DNA from: Bacteroidota bacterium
GTDB lineage: Bacteria > Bacteroidota > Bacteroidia > Bacteroidales > UBA10428
Direction of reading: 5' to 3'
NCBI GenBank assembly: GCA_017860375.1
Contig: JAGDMB010000139.1
Span: 1-6,606, forward strand
DNA length: 6,606 bases
Below, piece after piece: positions 1-6,606 of this stretch (positions are counted from its first letter, which is position 1; each line of letters starts with the position of its first letter). Both the position numbers and the translations under genes were made by a program. The notes under the pieces are model-generated. The model was not told the DNA's origin, ran no database searches, and was given only the letters and a program-made list of their open reading frames with translations.

Positions 1-1814
1 GGTTTTGTGGTATTGATGTTTTCATACTTAACACTTCTTAGCGCTGTCCTGTAATTCGCCGGGGAGGATGAACCGGTAAGTGTCATGGTTCCTGTTCCGT
101 TGTTCCAGCTCCCAAAGATGTTGTTGGCATTGGTAAACCGGATCCTGTCCTGTGCAGAGTTGTAATTACCGGTTATGCTTATGGTAGCAGAGGAGAGGTT
201 GGCATTATCGGTATCGGCAACCTGGATGGTCGCGGTCAGCTGAACTTCACCCGAACCTGCGGTGTAGGGAACCGGTATTGTTTCAATACCGGAAAGCACA
301 GGTGCGTCATTCACAGCGCTGACGGATATGTTCCTCGTAACCGCTGCACTGAAATCGGTTCCGTCATTGACCGTAAAAGAAACCGTACGCGTGATTGGGG
401 ATGGATTCTGGCTAATATTGGAATACTTAACATTGCGCAGGGCAGTCCGATAGTTTGCAAGCAGGGAAGAGCCATTCAGGGTCATGGTACCATCGGTTTC
501 ATTCCAGGTGCCGGTAATTCCATTCGCATTGCTGAACGACAGGACGTCCTGCCCGTTCTGATAGCCCGAAGTGATTGCAACCACAGCCGACTGCATGGTT
601 GTATTATCGACATCCGTTATCGCAAGGGTAGAGGTAATACTTACCGCTCCGGCATCTTCGGTGTAACCAAGGGAAGTGCTTTCAATGCCAGATAAGACGG
701 GGACATCGTTTACTGCAGTAAGGGTAAATATGGCGGCATCGGTGTCAAAGGCGCCCAGAGGATCTATGGCTCTGAAAGTAATGGTCTCGCTTCCGTTCCA
801 GTTTACATCAACCGGTGACAGGGTGGCGATATGGGTTGTCGGGTCGATACTTACGGAAAGATTCGTGCCGCTGCTGGAGGAACTCCAGGTCATTTCAGCA
901 TCGGGGTCCTGGGGATCATACACGTAATTGTCCAGGTTAACCGTAAAAGTGCTGCCTTCCACTTTCGACTGGTCGGGAATTCCGGAAACAACCGGTGTTG
1001 CAAGGTTAACCGATTCCAGGGCGTCAAACCAAAGGTTCGCCATTTTGCTGTAGCCTGTTTCGGTCGGATGCAGGGTGTCGTACATATTTCCACCGTCATA
1101 CCAGAAACGGTAATCAATACCGGCTCCGGTTTCCATGTTGACAAGTTTGATGCTGGCATCTGCCCTTCCGGTTACCAGGCTGTTTAACAGGGTATTGTAA
1201 TAGGTTGTCCATGTATGGTTTCCATCGGGGGCACGGTTTATGATCCGGGCAAGGAAAACCGTCACGGTTTTTCCGGCACCGGCTTCATACGTATCAATTG
1301 CATCCAGGATCTGTGTAATTGCATTTGCGTAGTTGTCTGCAATTGTTTTATCGGTCAGACCGGCAGTACCAATATGCAGAAGGATTACGTCGGGCTGATA
1401 ATACGTGAGATAATTTTGAGGGCATAAGGGAAGTTCACAAGTTCCAAGGGGGTTGACTGCATAGTTCAATCCGGTTTGCAGCAGGGTAAGAAGCTGCGGA
1501 GGGTTAATACCGGGAAAACCGGCATTGTCTGAATAATCCCGGGGAGTGGTGGGAAGGTAATTCCAGCCACTTCGCTCACTGCCGATAAAGTCAAAATCAT
1601 ATCCGGCATCTGTCAGATCCTGGTAAAGTTTATACCGATAGGATATTTTATCACCATTACCCCTTGTATCCAACGTGTATTGGTCAAAAGTTATAGAGTT
1701 ACCCAGGGGCATTATTTTCAGGTAGTTCTGGGAATAGGTCCGATGAGAAACCGATAATACCAATAACAGGATTAACGAAAGAAACCTGCTCAGGCCTGAT
1801 AATGTAACTTTCAT
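1..1814 (-). CDS. Secreted SGNH/GDSL (CE3-like) hydrolase with Ig/cadherin-like repeats, C-terminus off window
   Basis: The frame is open from ATG 1814 to the left edge (604 codons, no stop), so the C-terminus is missing. Residues 1-29 form a signal peptide (basic start, Leu-rich core, likely cut near TYS-Q). Residues 31-265 are an SGNH hydrolase: block I PLGNSIT with nucleophile Ser40, block II FIGS (Gly78), and block V YDTLHPTETGY with Asp246 and His249. The layout resembles carbohydrate esterase family 3 and related deacetylases, so an exported carbohydrate esterase is likely. In block III the usual GTND reads GTAG (149-152), so the oxyanion-hole Asn is absent and activity is uncertain. 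Residues 275-368 form an Ig/cadherin-like domain, followed by two 133-residue repeats. A type IX secretion C-terminal signal would be expected off-window but cannot be seen. The start is chosen because the signal peptide follows at once. There is no Shine-Dalgarno; the upstream bases are AT-rich. A 230-bp spacer separates it from the lipoprotein gene. Confidence 0.9.
   Translation of the reverse strand, partial: MKVTLSGLSRFLSLILLLVLSVSHRTYSQNYLKIMPLGNSITFDQYTLDTRGNGDKISYRYKLYQDLTDAGYDFDFIGSERSGWNYLPTTPRDYSDNAGFPGINPPQLLTLLQTGLNYAVNPLGTCELPLCPQNYLTYYQPDVILLHIGTAGLTDKTIADNYANAITQILDAIDTYEAGAGKTVTVFLARIINRAPDGNHTWTTYYNTLLNSLVTGRADASIKLVNMETGAGIDYRFWYDGGNMYDTLHPTETGYSKMANLWFDALESVNLATPVVSGIPDQSKVEGSTFTVNLDNYVYDPQDPDAEMTWSSSSSGTNLSVSIDPTTHIATLSPVDVNWNGSETITFRAIDPLGAFDTDAAIFTLTAVNDVPVLSGIESTSLGYTEDAGAVSITSTLAITDVDNTTMQSAVVAITSGYQNGQDVLSFSNANGITGTWNETDGTMTLNGSSLLANYRTALRNVKYSNISQNPSPITRTVSFTVNDGTDFSAAVTRNISVSAVNDAPVLSGIETIPVPYTAGSGEVQLTATIQVADTDNANLSSATISITGNYNSAQDRIRFTNANNIFGSWNNGTGTMTLTGSSSPANYRTALRSVKYENINTTK
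3..314 (-). repeat. Cadherin-like tandem repeat, unit 2 (truncated by window edge)
   Basis: Residues 501-604 repeat unit 1: VNDAPVLSGIE, GSWN, GTMTLTGSS and ANYRTALRSVKY stand in the same register. A hand count gives about 55 identities over the first 100 aligned residues. Codons differ widely between the units, so the duplication is old rather than a recent expansion. More units may follow beyond the left edge. Confidence 0.85.
315..713 (-). repeat. Cadherin-like tandem repeat, unit 1 (133 codons)
   Basis: This unit encodes residues 368-500 of the SGNH protein. It opens with VNDVPVLSGIE and contains GTWN, GTMTLNGSS and the signature ANYRTALRNVKY. The next unit repeats the same landmarks exactly 133 residues later without gaps. 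Repeats of this kind are common stalk or adhesion modules in large secreted Bacteroidota proteins; that role is family knowledge and not shown here. Confidence 0.85.
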
Positions 1815-2044
1815 AGCGGCAATATTATTATAGAATAAAATGTGTAACCATAAGGCCAGCGCGTTTACCGAAACAACCCACCAATCCGGTATTTCAGACG
1901 AAATATGAATTGTTTTGCCCGATTGCTACAGGTAGCGATATCAAAAGGTAAAAGTACAAAAAGGTAGGGTAGGATGTAACCAGATTTTGATGAATAGCAT
2001 GGAATGTGACTTTAAAATCATTGCGGGCAGGATTAAATTTCCGT
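1815..2044. other. Intergenic spacer between lipoprotein gene and SGNH gene
   Basis: No gene is seen in these 230 bp. The spacer should hold the end of the upstream operon and the promoter of the SGNH gene, but neither is clear. Visible structure: (a) a perfect 6-bp inverted repeat, TATTTC / GAAATA with a 4-nt loop, at 1890-1905; (b) an imperfect palindrome centred on GCTACAGGTAGC at 1925-1936; (c) on the minus strand, TACCTTTT occurs twice, 17 bp apart (1960-1967 and 1943-1950). Each copy comes within one inserted base of the Bacteroidota -7 box TAnnTTTG. Neither hairpin is followed by a T-run on the minus strand, so I do not call a terminator. A promoter at the TACCTTTT boxes would leave a leader of roughly 130 nt. 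Confidence 0.4.
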
Positions 2045-3313
2045 TCATAGCTTTCCCCCGGCCTTAGTCTTAATCAGGATCATGCTGCTGATATCAATAA
2101 TATCTTTGTCCGTATTGGTTCCGGTAATAATGAGTCCTCCGTCCGATGCAAAGGAGAAATTCCGGCTTTCCATCTTGCTCGACCCGCCAAATGGCAAATA
2201 AACCGGGTTGTTGCCATCCATTCCCGTAGTAATGATGGTAATCGTACTTGATTTGTCCGTTGCGGATGACATGGTTGAAAGAATATACACGTTGTTTCCC
2301 TCCATCAGCAAATGGTTGGCTTCGCTGTTGCCAGAGTTACTATAATACCGGATCCATTCCATTTTGGGATCGAATTTGTTTTCGTCGTCGTAAATCTTAT
2401 TAAATCTGCAAAGATACGCTTCCTGGCTGCCACCTGTTCGCACCCTTGAGCCACATAAAAGGAGCGTGGTGTTGTCAACCAGGATCAGGCAGTTTGCTTC
2501 ATCTCTCAAGGTAAGGGTATCTTCTTCGACAAAATAGTCAAGAGATTCGGTGTATTTAAGATCAGTGGAATTATAATAGGATTCCAGGTACGTGATATTG
2601 GAATAACTGACAGCATTGGGATTATTCGTGATATTTGAAACTCCCGCTATCAGAAAATCATCCCCGTCAATACGCCTAATAAAACGGGCTTCATCCACAT
2701 CGGATCTTCCGCCTCTTGTAATCGGTTTATGATTGTCTATCTGATTGCCGTCCTGATCCACGTCATAAATCCACATTTGTTTTGAATAACCGCCGATATC
2801 GGTTTTATAGATATACCCTACCATTGTAATGTCCCCCTTGCTGTTGAAATCAAACCAGAGCCCCTCGTCGTCGCCGTTTTCTTTATCAAACTGGGCAAAT
2901 GTTTTAGTCCACAGCGTATCGCCGATGTTGTTCGTGCGGATCAGCCACACCTCATTATCCCCGTTAACCGAATCCTGGGTTGAGCCGAGTATAACAAAGC
3001 CTCCGCCGGGTGCAGGTTTAATGCAGTTACCCCGGTCATTGTTCTTGGTTCCGTAATATTTAGGATCTTGTATCGAATTTCCGAAGGCATCCGTAAGGAG
3101 GAGGCAGATCTCGGATGCCCTCAGTTCGGTTGTCGTATTTCCAAGGAGGGCATACCCTCCGCCTGGAATTTCACATACGCATGCTCCTTCATTGGAACGG
3201 TTCAGTGCATAATATTTGATGAAGGATTCAGACTGAACGGATGATATTTCATTTTCATCACAGGCACAGAGGAAAAAGGCCAGGAAAGTAATTACCACAA
3301 GGGAGCTTTTCAT
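2045..3313 (-). CDS. Lipoprotein with about seven propeller-like repeats
   Basis: A 422-residue protein from ATG 3313. The open frame extends 82 codons further upstream, but that part overlaps the barrel gene in another frame. Start 3313 is chosen because it gives a perfect lipoprotein signal: MKSS, a hydrophobic core, then lipobox LCAC with the lipidated Cys at 18. Acidic residues (DENE) follow the Cys; in Bacteroidota such residues are associated with transport to the cell surface. The mature part has about seven units of 40-60 residues, each built on a pattern like 'A-x-hydrophobic-GGG-hydrophobic-LG ... W/I-hydrophobic-K/R-T-x-x-G'; clear examples start near residues 44, 97, 153, 209, 272, 331 and 383. 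A beta-propeller is likely, with the N-terminal strand FIKYY (31-35) closing the last blade. No catalytic motif is seen and the function is unknown. It starts 4 bp after the barrel gene and has no Shine-Dalgarno, so translational coupling is plausible. Confidence 0.85.
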   Translation of the reverse strand: MKSSLVVITFLAFFLCACDENEISSVQSESFIKYYALNRSNEGACVCEIPGGGYALLGNTTTELRASEICLLLTDAFGNSIQDPKYYGTKNNDRGNCIKPAPGGGFVILGSTQDSVNGDNEVWLIRTNNIGDTLWTKTFAQFDKENGDDEGLWFDFNSKGDITMVGYIYKTDIGGYSKQMWIYDVDQDGNQIDNHKPITRGGRSDVDEARFIRRIDGDDFLIAGVSNITNNPNAVSYSNITYLESYYNSTDLKYTESLDYFVEEDTLTLRDEANCLILVDNTTLLLCGSRVRTGGSQEAYLCRFNKIYDDENKFDPKMEWIRYYSNSGNSEANHLLMEGNNVYILSTMSSATDKSSTITIITTGMDGNNPVYLPFGGSSKMESRNFSFASDGGLIITGTNTDKDIIDISSMILIKTKAGGKL

Positions 3314-3317
3314 TTTG

Positions 3318-4388
3318 TTACTTTGTTTTTTTTGGACTGTAAAATGAAAAATAATACCCTGCGGAAAATGAAAAAGTATGCAGGCTGAAATCATCATCAA
3401 GGTATTTGAACTGACTGTATAAATAGGTGTTTTCGTACCGTTTTTCCGATAAAACAAGATTGCTGATCCCGAAATTATACCGCACATCGAGGGCAAGAAA
3501 TCCCCTGGGGATTTTATAATGCACACCGATACCGGCAATTGCATTAAAATAAAATGCATTACGGTAATTCTTCATATCGGTGACAGCGCCGGGAATAGGC
3601 TGTTTGTTGTTTATTCCGGAAGGCAAACCAGAGACGGACAGAACATAATTCACCGAAGCACCTGCCCGGATAAAATAAAGGAGTTTCCCATCGTTGATCT
3701 CGTATATGGCCGTGACAGGTAAAGATATTTTTTTCAGGTTTTCTTCAAAGGTATAGGATTCATTGAGCGGGTTGCCGTCGAGTTTGGAAATGGTATCTTT
3801 ATCGGTGAAGGAGTAACGATGCTCGGCCAGTTGCAGTTCCAGGTTCAGCATCATACGTTCCGAAATGTATCTTCCGGCAGCTATACCAATCTGGTAGCCG
3901 GTGAGGGTTTTGTTGCTGCATTCAGCCTTGGCAAGGTCAAGCATTGAAAAGGGCTCAATAATGCGTGGATTGGTAAGGTTTAAGCCGACCGTTAAGCCGA
4001 AAGAGAACTCCGAAGTAGTGCGGTACGTCTCAAAAAGATGAATGAACTCCACCGGGTCATTCGGCATGATCTCGTATTCAGGATACTTTTTCAGGAATTC
4101 AGTCATGGTCTTTTCCGCGTCAAACTGATCATCATCGAAAAGATAGGCAAGGATCAGCAACTTGTATGCTTCAATCTTCTGCGGCCGGGAAAATCCCTCC
4201 TGCATGCAGGGTGCGAGCATCTTAGGGATTTCATCGATCATGCCAAGATCGTAATAGTTTCGCGCTTCCTGGAGGGTTTTGGAGCAATCGTCCTGTGCAT
4301 GCAAAACAATCGGAAAAAATGGCAAAACCAATACAATCAGGATTCCAAAAAAACGGGTTTGATAGGAGCTTTTTGCAGGAATTTGCAT
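3318..4388 (-). CDS. Outer-membrane beta-barrel protein with N-terminal TPR-like domain
   Basis: A 356-residue exported protein. Residues 1-32 are a signal peptide (Lys/Arg start, long hydrophobic stretch 13-29, likely cut at LHA-Q). Residues 33-124 are helical and TPR-like: ARNYYDLGMIDEIPKML, then EAYKLLILAYLF, then AEKTMTEFLKKYPEYE, ending in DPVEFIHLFETYRT. Cys35 and Cys61 could form a disulfide. Residues 127-349 alternate polar and hydrophobic residues in about eight strands (for example FSFGLTVGLNL, GYQIGIAAGRYI, FNAIAGIGVHYKI) and end with the aromatic-rich strand FSFSAGYYFSF, as in outer-membrane barrels of the PorT/OmpW-like size class. The helical domain should face the periplasm. 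It begins 12 bp after the WD40 gene and its stop lies 4 bp before the lipoprotein start, so co-transcription is likely. No enzyme motif is seen; a scaffold, sensor or anchoring role is inference. Confidence 0.85.
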   Translation of the reverse strand: MQIPAKSSYQTRFFGILIVLVLPFFPIVLHAQDDCSKTLQEARNYYDLGMIDEIPKMLAPCMQEGFSRPQKIEAYKLLILAYLFDDDQFDAEKTMTEFLKKYPEYEIMPNDPVEFIHLFETYRTTSEFSFGLTVGLNLTNPRIIEPFSMLDLAKAECSNKTLTGYQIGIAAGRYISERMMLNLELQLAEHRYSFTDKDTISKLDGNPLNESYTFEENLKKISLPVTAIYEINDGKLLYFIRAGASVNYVLSVSGLPSGINNKQPIPGAVTDMKNYRNAFYFNAIAGIGVHYKIPRGFLALDVRYNFGISNLVLSEKRYENTYLYSQFKYLDDDFSLHTFSFSAGYYFSFYSPKKTK

Positions 4389-4400
4389 TGGTGTCGGGTA

Positions 4401-6606
4401 TTATTTATTGGGACATGTTTTTTGGTAATCAATATCAGTGGCTACATAGGATTCCCATTCCTTCTGGGTGAAATTCCTTTCCAGTTTGGAACACAGCATG
4501 TCGGCCATATAGGCTGCATTCGTAGGCCATATATAAATATAGTTAAATTTTGACTGGTCTTTCTGGTCGGCTGAGGAAATAAGGAATTTTCCATCGGGGC
4601 TAAAGGTTACAGAAAGAACGAAGTTATTGCCATGTTCTGAAATTACAATGGGTTTGTTGTTTAGATTATTGGCATCCCAGAGTTTAACGGTTTTATCGGT
4701 GCTGGCCGTGGCAATCTGCCGGTCGTCAGGGCTGAATTCAAGATCCATGATAGGTGCACCGTGGGCCGGTATCGTTTTGGTCACGGTATATGTTTTAGTA
4801 TCCATCACCCTCAGGTTACCGTTTTTATCGCCAAAAGCAATTTTGGATCCGCTGGTATTAAAGGTGATGGCATAGATCTTATTTCCATCCGACTGGAAGA
4901 GTATGGTCTTCTCTTTGTTGTCGATGCTCCAGCGGATTACTTTGCCATCATCTGTACCGACTACGATAAAACGACCCTGCGGAGAAACGGCCAGGCAACG
5001 GATCTTGGTGTCCGTGCTTAAGAACTGGCTGTTGGTATTGGAAATGAGGTCCCAGTATATGATCGTATTATCCGTGCTGGAGGAAAAAAGCCCTTTGCTG
5101 TCGCTGGTAAATTCAAGCGCTTCGACCCATCCTTTGTGCCCTTCGAGGTAAATTGGGGGGTTGGTGGATTGGTTTAGATTAAACAGCTGTATTCCGGTGG
5201 TGGTGGTTCCACAGGCCAGCCAACGACCGTTATTGCTGATGGAAAGACTGCGGTTGATGAAATTGTTATCGATCAGGGTCCGGTACGATTTTGACCCGGA
5301 AAGGTCCCAGCGCAGGATCTTACCATCACTGCCCGAGCTGTAAAAAACATTGGTATTCCCGACAAAAGCAATGGAGCGGACCGCTCCTTCATGACCGTGC
5401 AGTCCGTTGTAATCCTTACCATTAAATGCTGTCATTGCTGCATACAAAGCTAAATACACATCGGGCTGATTATACTGGCCTTCATAATCCTTATTGAACA
5501 GATAGGATTGCAGGGCAAGCAACCCGATAAGGTTCTTGTCGTCTACCTGCAGGGCTTTGACCGCCATAGTCTGGGATATATTCAGCATGCGTTTTTGTGC
5601 CGTCAGCATTTTTTCGCGCTCAGAGAGCGTTTTTTGCTGATTGGCAATTTCTGCGTTTCTTTCTGCCAGAGTTTTCTCCTGCAGGAATATTTCGCTTTGT
5701 TTAGTGGCTGCGTTTGCCTGGCTCATGGCATTTTCCTTTGCCTTCTCGGCAAAATGCGATTGGATGATGGCTTGTGCTCTTTCTTGTTGCGCTGAATCGG
5801 CAATGATCTGTGCCAGCAATTTATCGTATTCCGCCCGGGTAAGCCTTCCTTCCGCCACAGACCGCAGGCTATCGGCTTCCCATTTCCGGAATTCAGCTTC
5901 GTCGCGCTGGATCTGGGCTTCTTTGCTTTTTTCTATGGCTTTCTGACGTTGTGTAAGGGCGAAGACCATCAGGAAAGCCAGGACCACCGCAGCGGAGAGC
6001 ATATAAGTGGCAAATTTCCGTGTACGGTTCAGTTCCAGCCGCTGAATTTTCACTTTGTTTTGTTCTTCCTGCTGGTATTTCTTTTCGCTTGATTCAAGAA
6101 AAACCATTACCTTCTCAAAGGCAGGGTTGTATTTTTTTGCCCAGGCCAGGGTAGGATTTTGCGTTTTTTTCCAGTTCAGGGCCAGGTGAAGATCCGGAGG
6201 CCGCCACAGGCCTGTTTTGCCAAGCTGGAATTGGGACGAAGCTTCCGTCAACCGAAGGTACATCTGGACTGAGGAGAATTCTTCATCCACCCAGGTTTTC
6301 AGCTTGTCCCAGATTCGCATCAGGCTTTCGTGCGAAATATCAATAACCGTTTCACTGTCAATAGGGGTTCCTTCTACCGGGGTTAAAAACGACCGGCCCT
6401 TGGCGCGGAATCTTTCGACCACTTCAATGACGCTGGCATCGGGGACCTTTGCAATTTCAGCCAGGTAATGGACCGTAGCCGGATGCCGCGTGCCTTTATT
6501 ATCGGACCCTTTTTCCGTAAGGCATTTAAAAATGCTTTTGCATACACGCTTCCCGTCTTCCGATAATTCCTCGAATGCTTCGTTGGCATGCATGGAAAGG
6601 GCATTT
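4401..6606 (-). CDS. nSTAND1-type STAND ATPase, TM, coiled coil and WD40 propeller (N-terminus off window)
   Basis: The frame is open at the right edge, so the N-terminus is missing; Met at 6593 is taken as residue 1 for numbering but is internal. Residues 1-175 match the C-terminal part of the nSTAND1 family: HANEAFEELSEDGKRV, then RFRAKGRSFL, ETVIDISHESLMRIWDKL, WVDEE, GLWRPPDLHLAL and WAKKYNPAFEKVMVFLESS. The Walker A/B motifs must lie upstream, outside the window. Residues 196-214 are one transmembrane helix, preceded by a basic stretch (RTRKFA), so the ATPase should be cytosolic and the rest periplasmic. Residues 215-340 are a Glu/Ala/Gln/Lys-rich coiled coil. Residues 341-395 are a conserved helical linker (NLIGLLALQSYLF, PDVYLALYAAM). 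Residues 399-690 hold seven WD40 repeats. A C-terminal cap (LCSKLERNFTQKEWESYV) ends in TCPNK. STAND proteins are signal-triggered oligomerising switches; the ligand here is unknown. It heads a tight gene run. Confidence 0.92.
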   Translation of the reverse strand, partial: NALSMHANEAFEELSEDGKRVCKSIFKCLTEKGSDNKGTRHPATVHYLAEIAKVPDASVIEVVERFRAKGRSFLTPVEGTPIDSETVIDISHESLMRIWDKLKTWVDEEFSSVQMYLRLTEASSQFQLGKTGLWRPPDLHLALNWKKTQNPTLAWAKKYNPAFEKVMVFLESSEKKYQQEEQNKVKIQRLELNRTRKFATYMLSAAVVLAFLMVFALTQRQKAIEKSKEAQIQRDEAEFRKWEADSLRSVAEGRLTRAEYDKLLAQIIADSAQQERAQAIIQSHFAEKAKENAMSQANAATKQSEIFLQEKTLAERNAEIANQQKTLSEREKMLTAQKRMLNISQTMAVKALQVDDKNLIGLLALQSYLFNKDYEGQYNQPDVYLALYAAMTAFNGKDYNGLHGHEGAVRSIAFVGNTNVFYSSGSDGKILRWDLSGSKSYRTLIDNNFINRSLSISNNGRWLACGTTTTGIQLFNLNQSTNPPIYLEGHKGWVEALEFTSDSKGLFSSSTDNTIIYWDLISNTNSQFLSTDTKIRCLAVSPQGRFIVVGTDDGKVIRWSIDNKEKTILFQSDGNKIYAITFNTSGSKIAFGDKNGNLRVMDTKTYTVTKTIPAHGAPIMDLEFSPDDRQIATASTDKTVKLWDANNLNNKPIVISEHGNNFVLSVTFSPDGKFLISSADQKDQSKFNYIYIWPTNAAYMADMLCSKLERNFTQKEWESYVATDIDYQKTCPNK
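4524..5399 (-). repeat. Seven WD40 repeats forming one propeller
   Basis: Repeats start near residues 399 (LHGHEGAVRSIAF to LRWD), 441 (degenerate, ending LFNLN), 482 (LEGHKGWVEALEF to IYWDL), 524 (to IRWSI), 565 (to LRVMD), 607 (IPAHGAPIMDLEFSPDDRQ to VKLWD) and 651 (ISEHGNNFVLSVTFSPDGK to IYIWP). Repeats 1, 3, 6 and 7 keep the GH or similar dipeptide and 1, 3 and 6 end in WD; 2, 4 and 5 are degenerate. Seven units make a complete single propeller, which is a protein-binding platform in characterised WD40 proteins. Its partner here is unknown. Confidence 0.9.
5952..6008 (-). other. Single transmembrane segment of the nSTAND-WD40 protein
   Basis: These codons give residues 196-214, a 19-residue uncharged hydrophobic stretch running from ATYML to VFAL. 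It is flanked by RTRKF on the N side and TQRQK on the C side. It is the only such stretch in the visible protein, so a single-pass topology with N-terminal ATPase inside and WD40 propeller outside the inner membrane is the simplest reading. Confidence 0.85.

Noticed and set aside
676..1427. Several plus-strand open frames of 70-118 codons opposite the SGNH gene
   Set aside because: They are antisense to a convincing coding region with signal peptide, catalytic motifs and repeats, and their translations show no domain-like pattern.
1922..1939. The GCTACAGGTAGC palindrome as a transcription terminator
   Set aside because: The stem is short and interrupted, and no T-run follows on either strand.
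3326..3333. A run of eight A (minus strand) at the end of the barrel gene that could shift the ribosome into the lipoprotein frame and fuse the two proteins
   Set aside because: It would need a +1 shift, the fusion would place a lipoprotein signal inside a protein, and the barrel stop followed by a start 4 bp later is a normal operon junction.
3314..3559. An 82-codon upstream extension of the lipoprotein reading frame
   Set aside because: It overlaps the end of the barrel gene in another frame, reads as unordered sequence, and would bury the clear lipoprotein signal peptide that starts at 3313.
4038..4553. A 171-codon plus-strand open frame
   Set aside because: It runs antisense across the barrel gene, the 12-bp junction and the WD40 C-terminus; the minus-strand products explain the sequence fully.
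6591..6593. ATG at 6593 as the true start of the WD40 gene
   Set aside because: The frame is open upstream to the window edge and the sequence here is the middle-to-end of an nSTAND1 domain, so this Met is internal.
1..6606. Mobile element, CRISPR or RNA gene
   Set aside because: No transposase, terminal inverted repeats, regular short repeats with spacers, or tRNA/rRNA-like stretches were seen; nearly all the sequence is accounted for by four coding regions.

Overview
The window looks like chromosomal DNA of a Bacteroidota (Bacteroidetes) bacterium. This is inferred from the protein types: a multi-domain secreted SGNH hydrolase with Ig/cadherin-like repeats, a lipoprotein with acidic residues right after the lipidated Cys, a small outer-membrane barrel with an N-terminal helical domain, and an nSTAND1-TM-WD40 protein. 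None of the three visible start codons has a clear Shine-Dalgarno sequence, which is also usual for that phylum. Nothing in the window fixes the genus.

All four genes read on the minus strand, so the biological order runs from high to low coordinates. (1) 6606..4401 is the C-terminal part of an nSTAND1-type STAND ATPase, followed by one membrane span, a long coiled coil and a seven-bladed WD40 propeller; its P-loop ATPase core lies beyond the right edge. (2) After 12 bp, 4388..3318 is an exported protein with an N-terminal helical (TPR-like) domain and a C-terminal outer-membrane beta-barrel. (3) After 4 bp, 3313..2045 is a lipoprotein built of about seven 'GGG-hydrophobic-G' repeats, probably another beta-propeller. 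(4) After a 230-bp spacer, 1814..1 is a secreted SGNH/GDSL (CE3-like) hydrolase followed by Ig-like and tandem 133-residue cadherin-like repeats; it runs off the left edge.

Genes 1 to 3 are packed tightly enough to be one operon. Read together they suggest an envelope-spanning device: a cytosolic STAND switch, a single membrane span, a periplasmic coiled coil and propeller, an outer-membrane barrel with a periplasmic helical domain, and an outer-membrane lipoprotein propeller. This architecture is the most interesting hypothesis in the window, but it is inference from domain order and gene spacing. The SGNH gene may be an independent transcription unit. I saw no tRNA, rRNA, CRISPR array, insertion sequence or convincing terminator.
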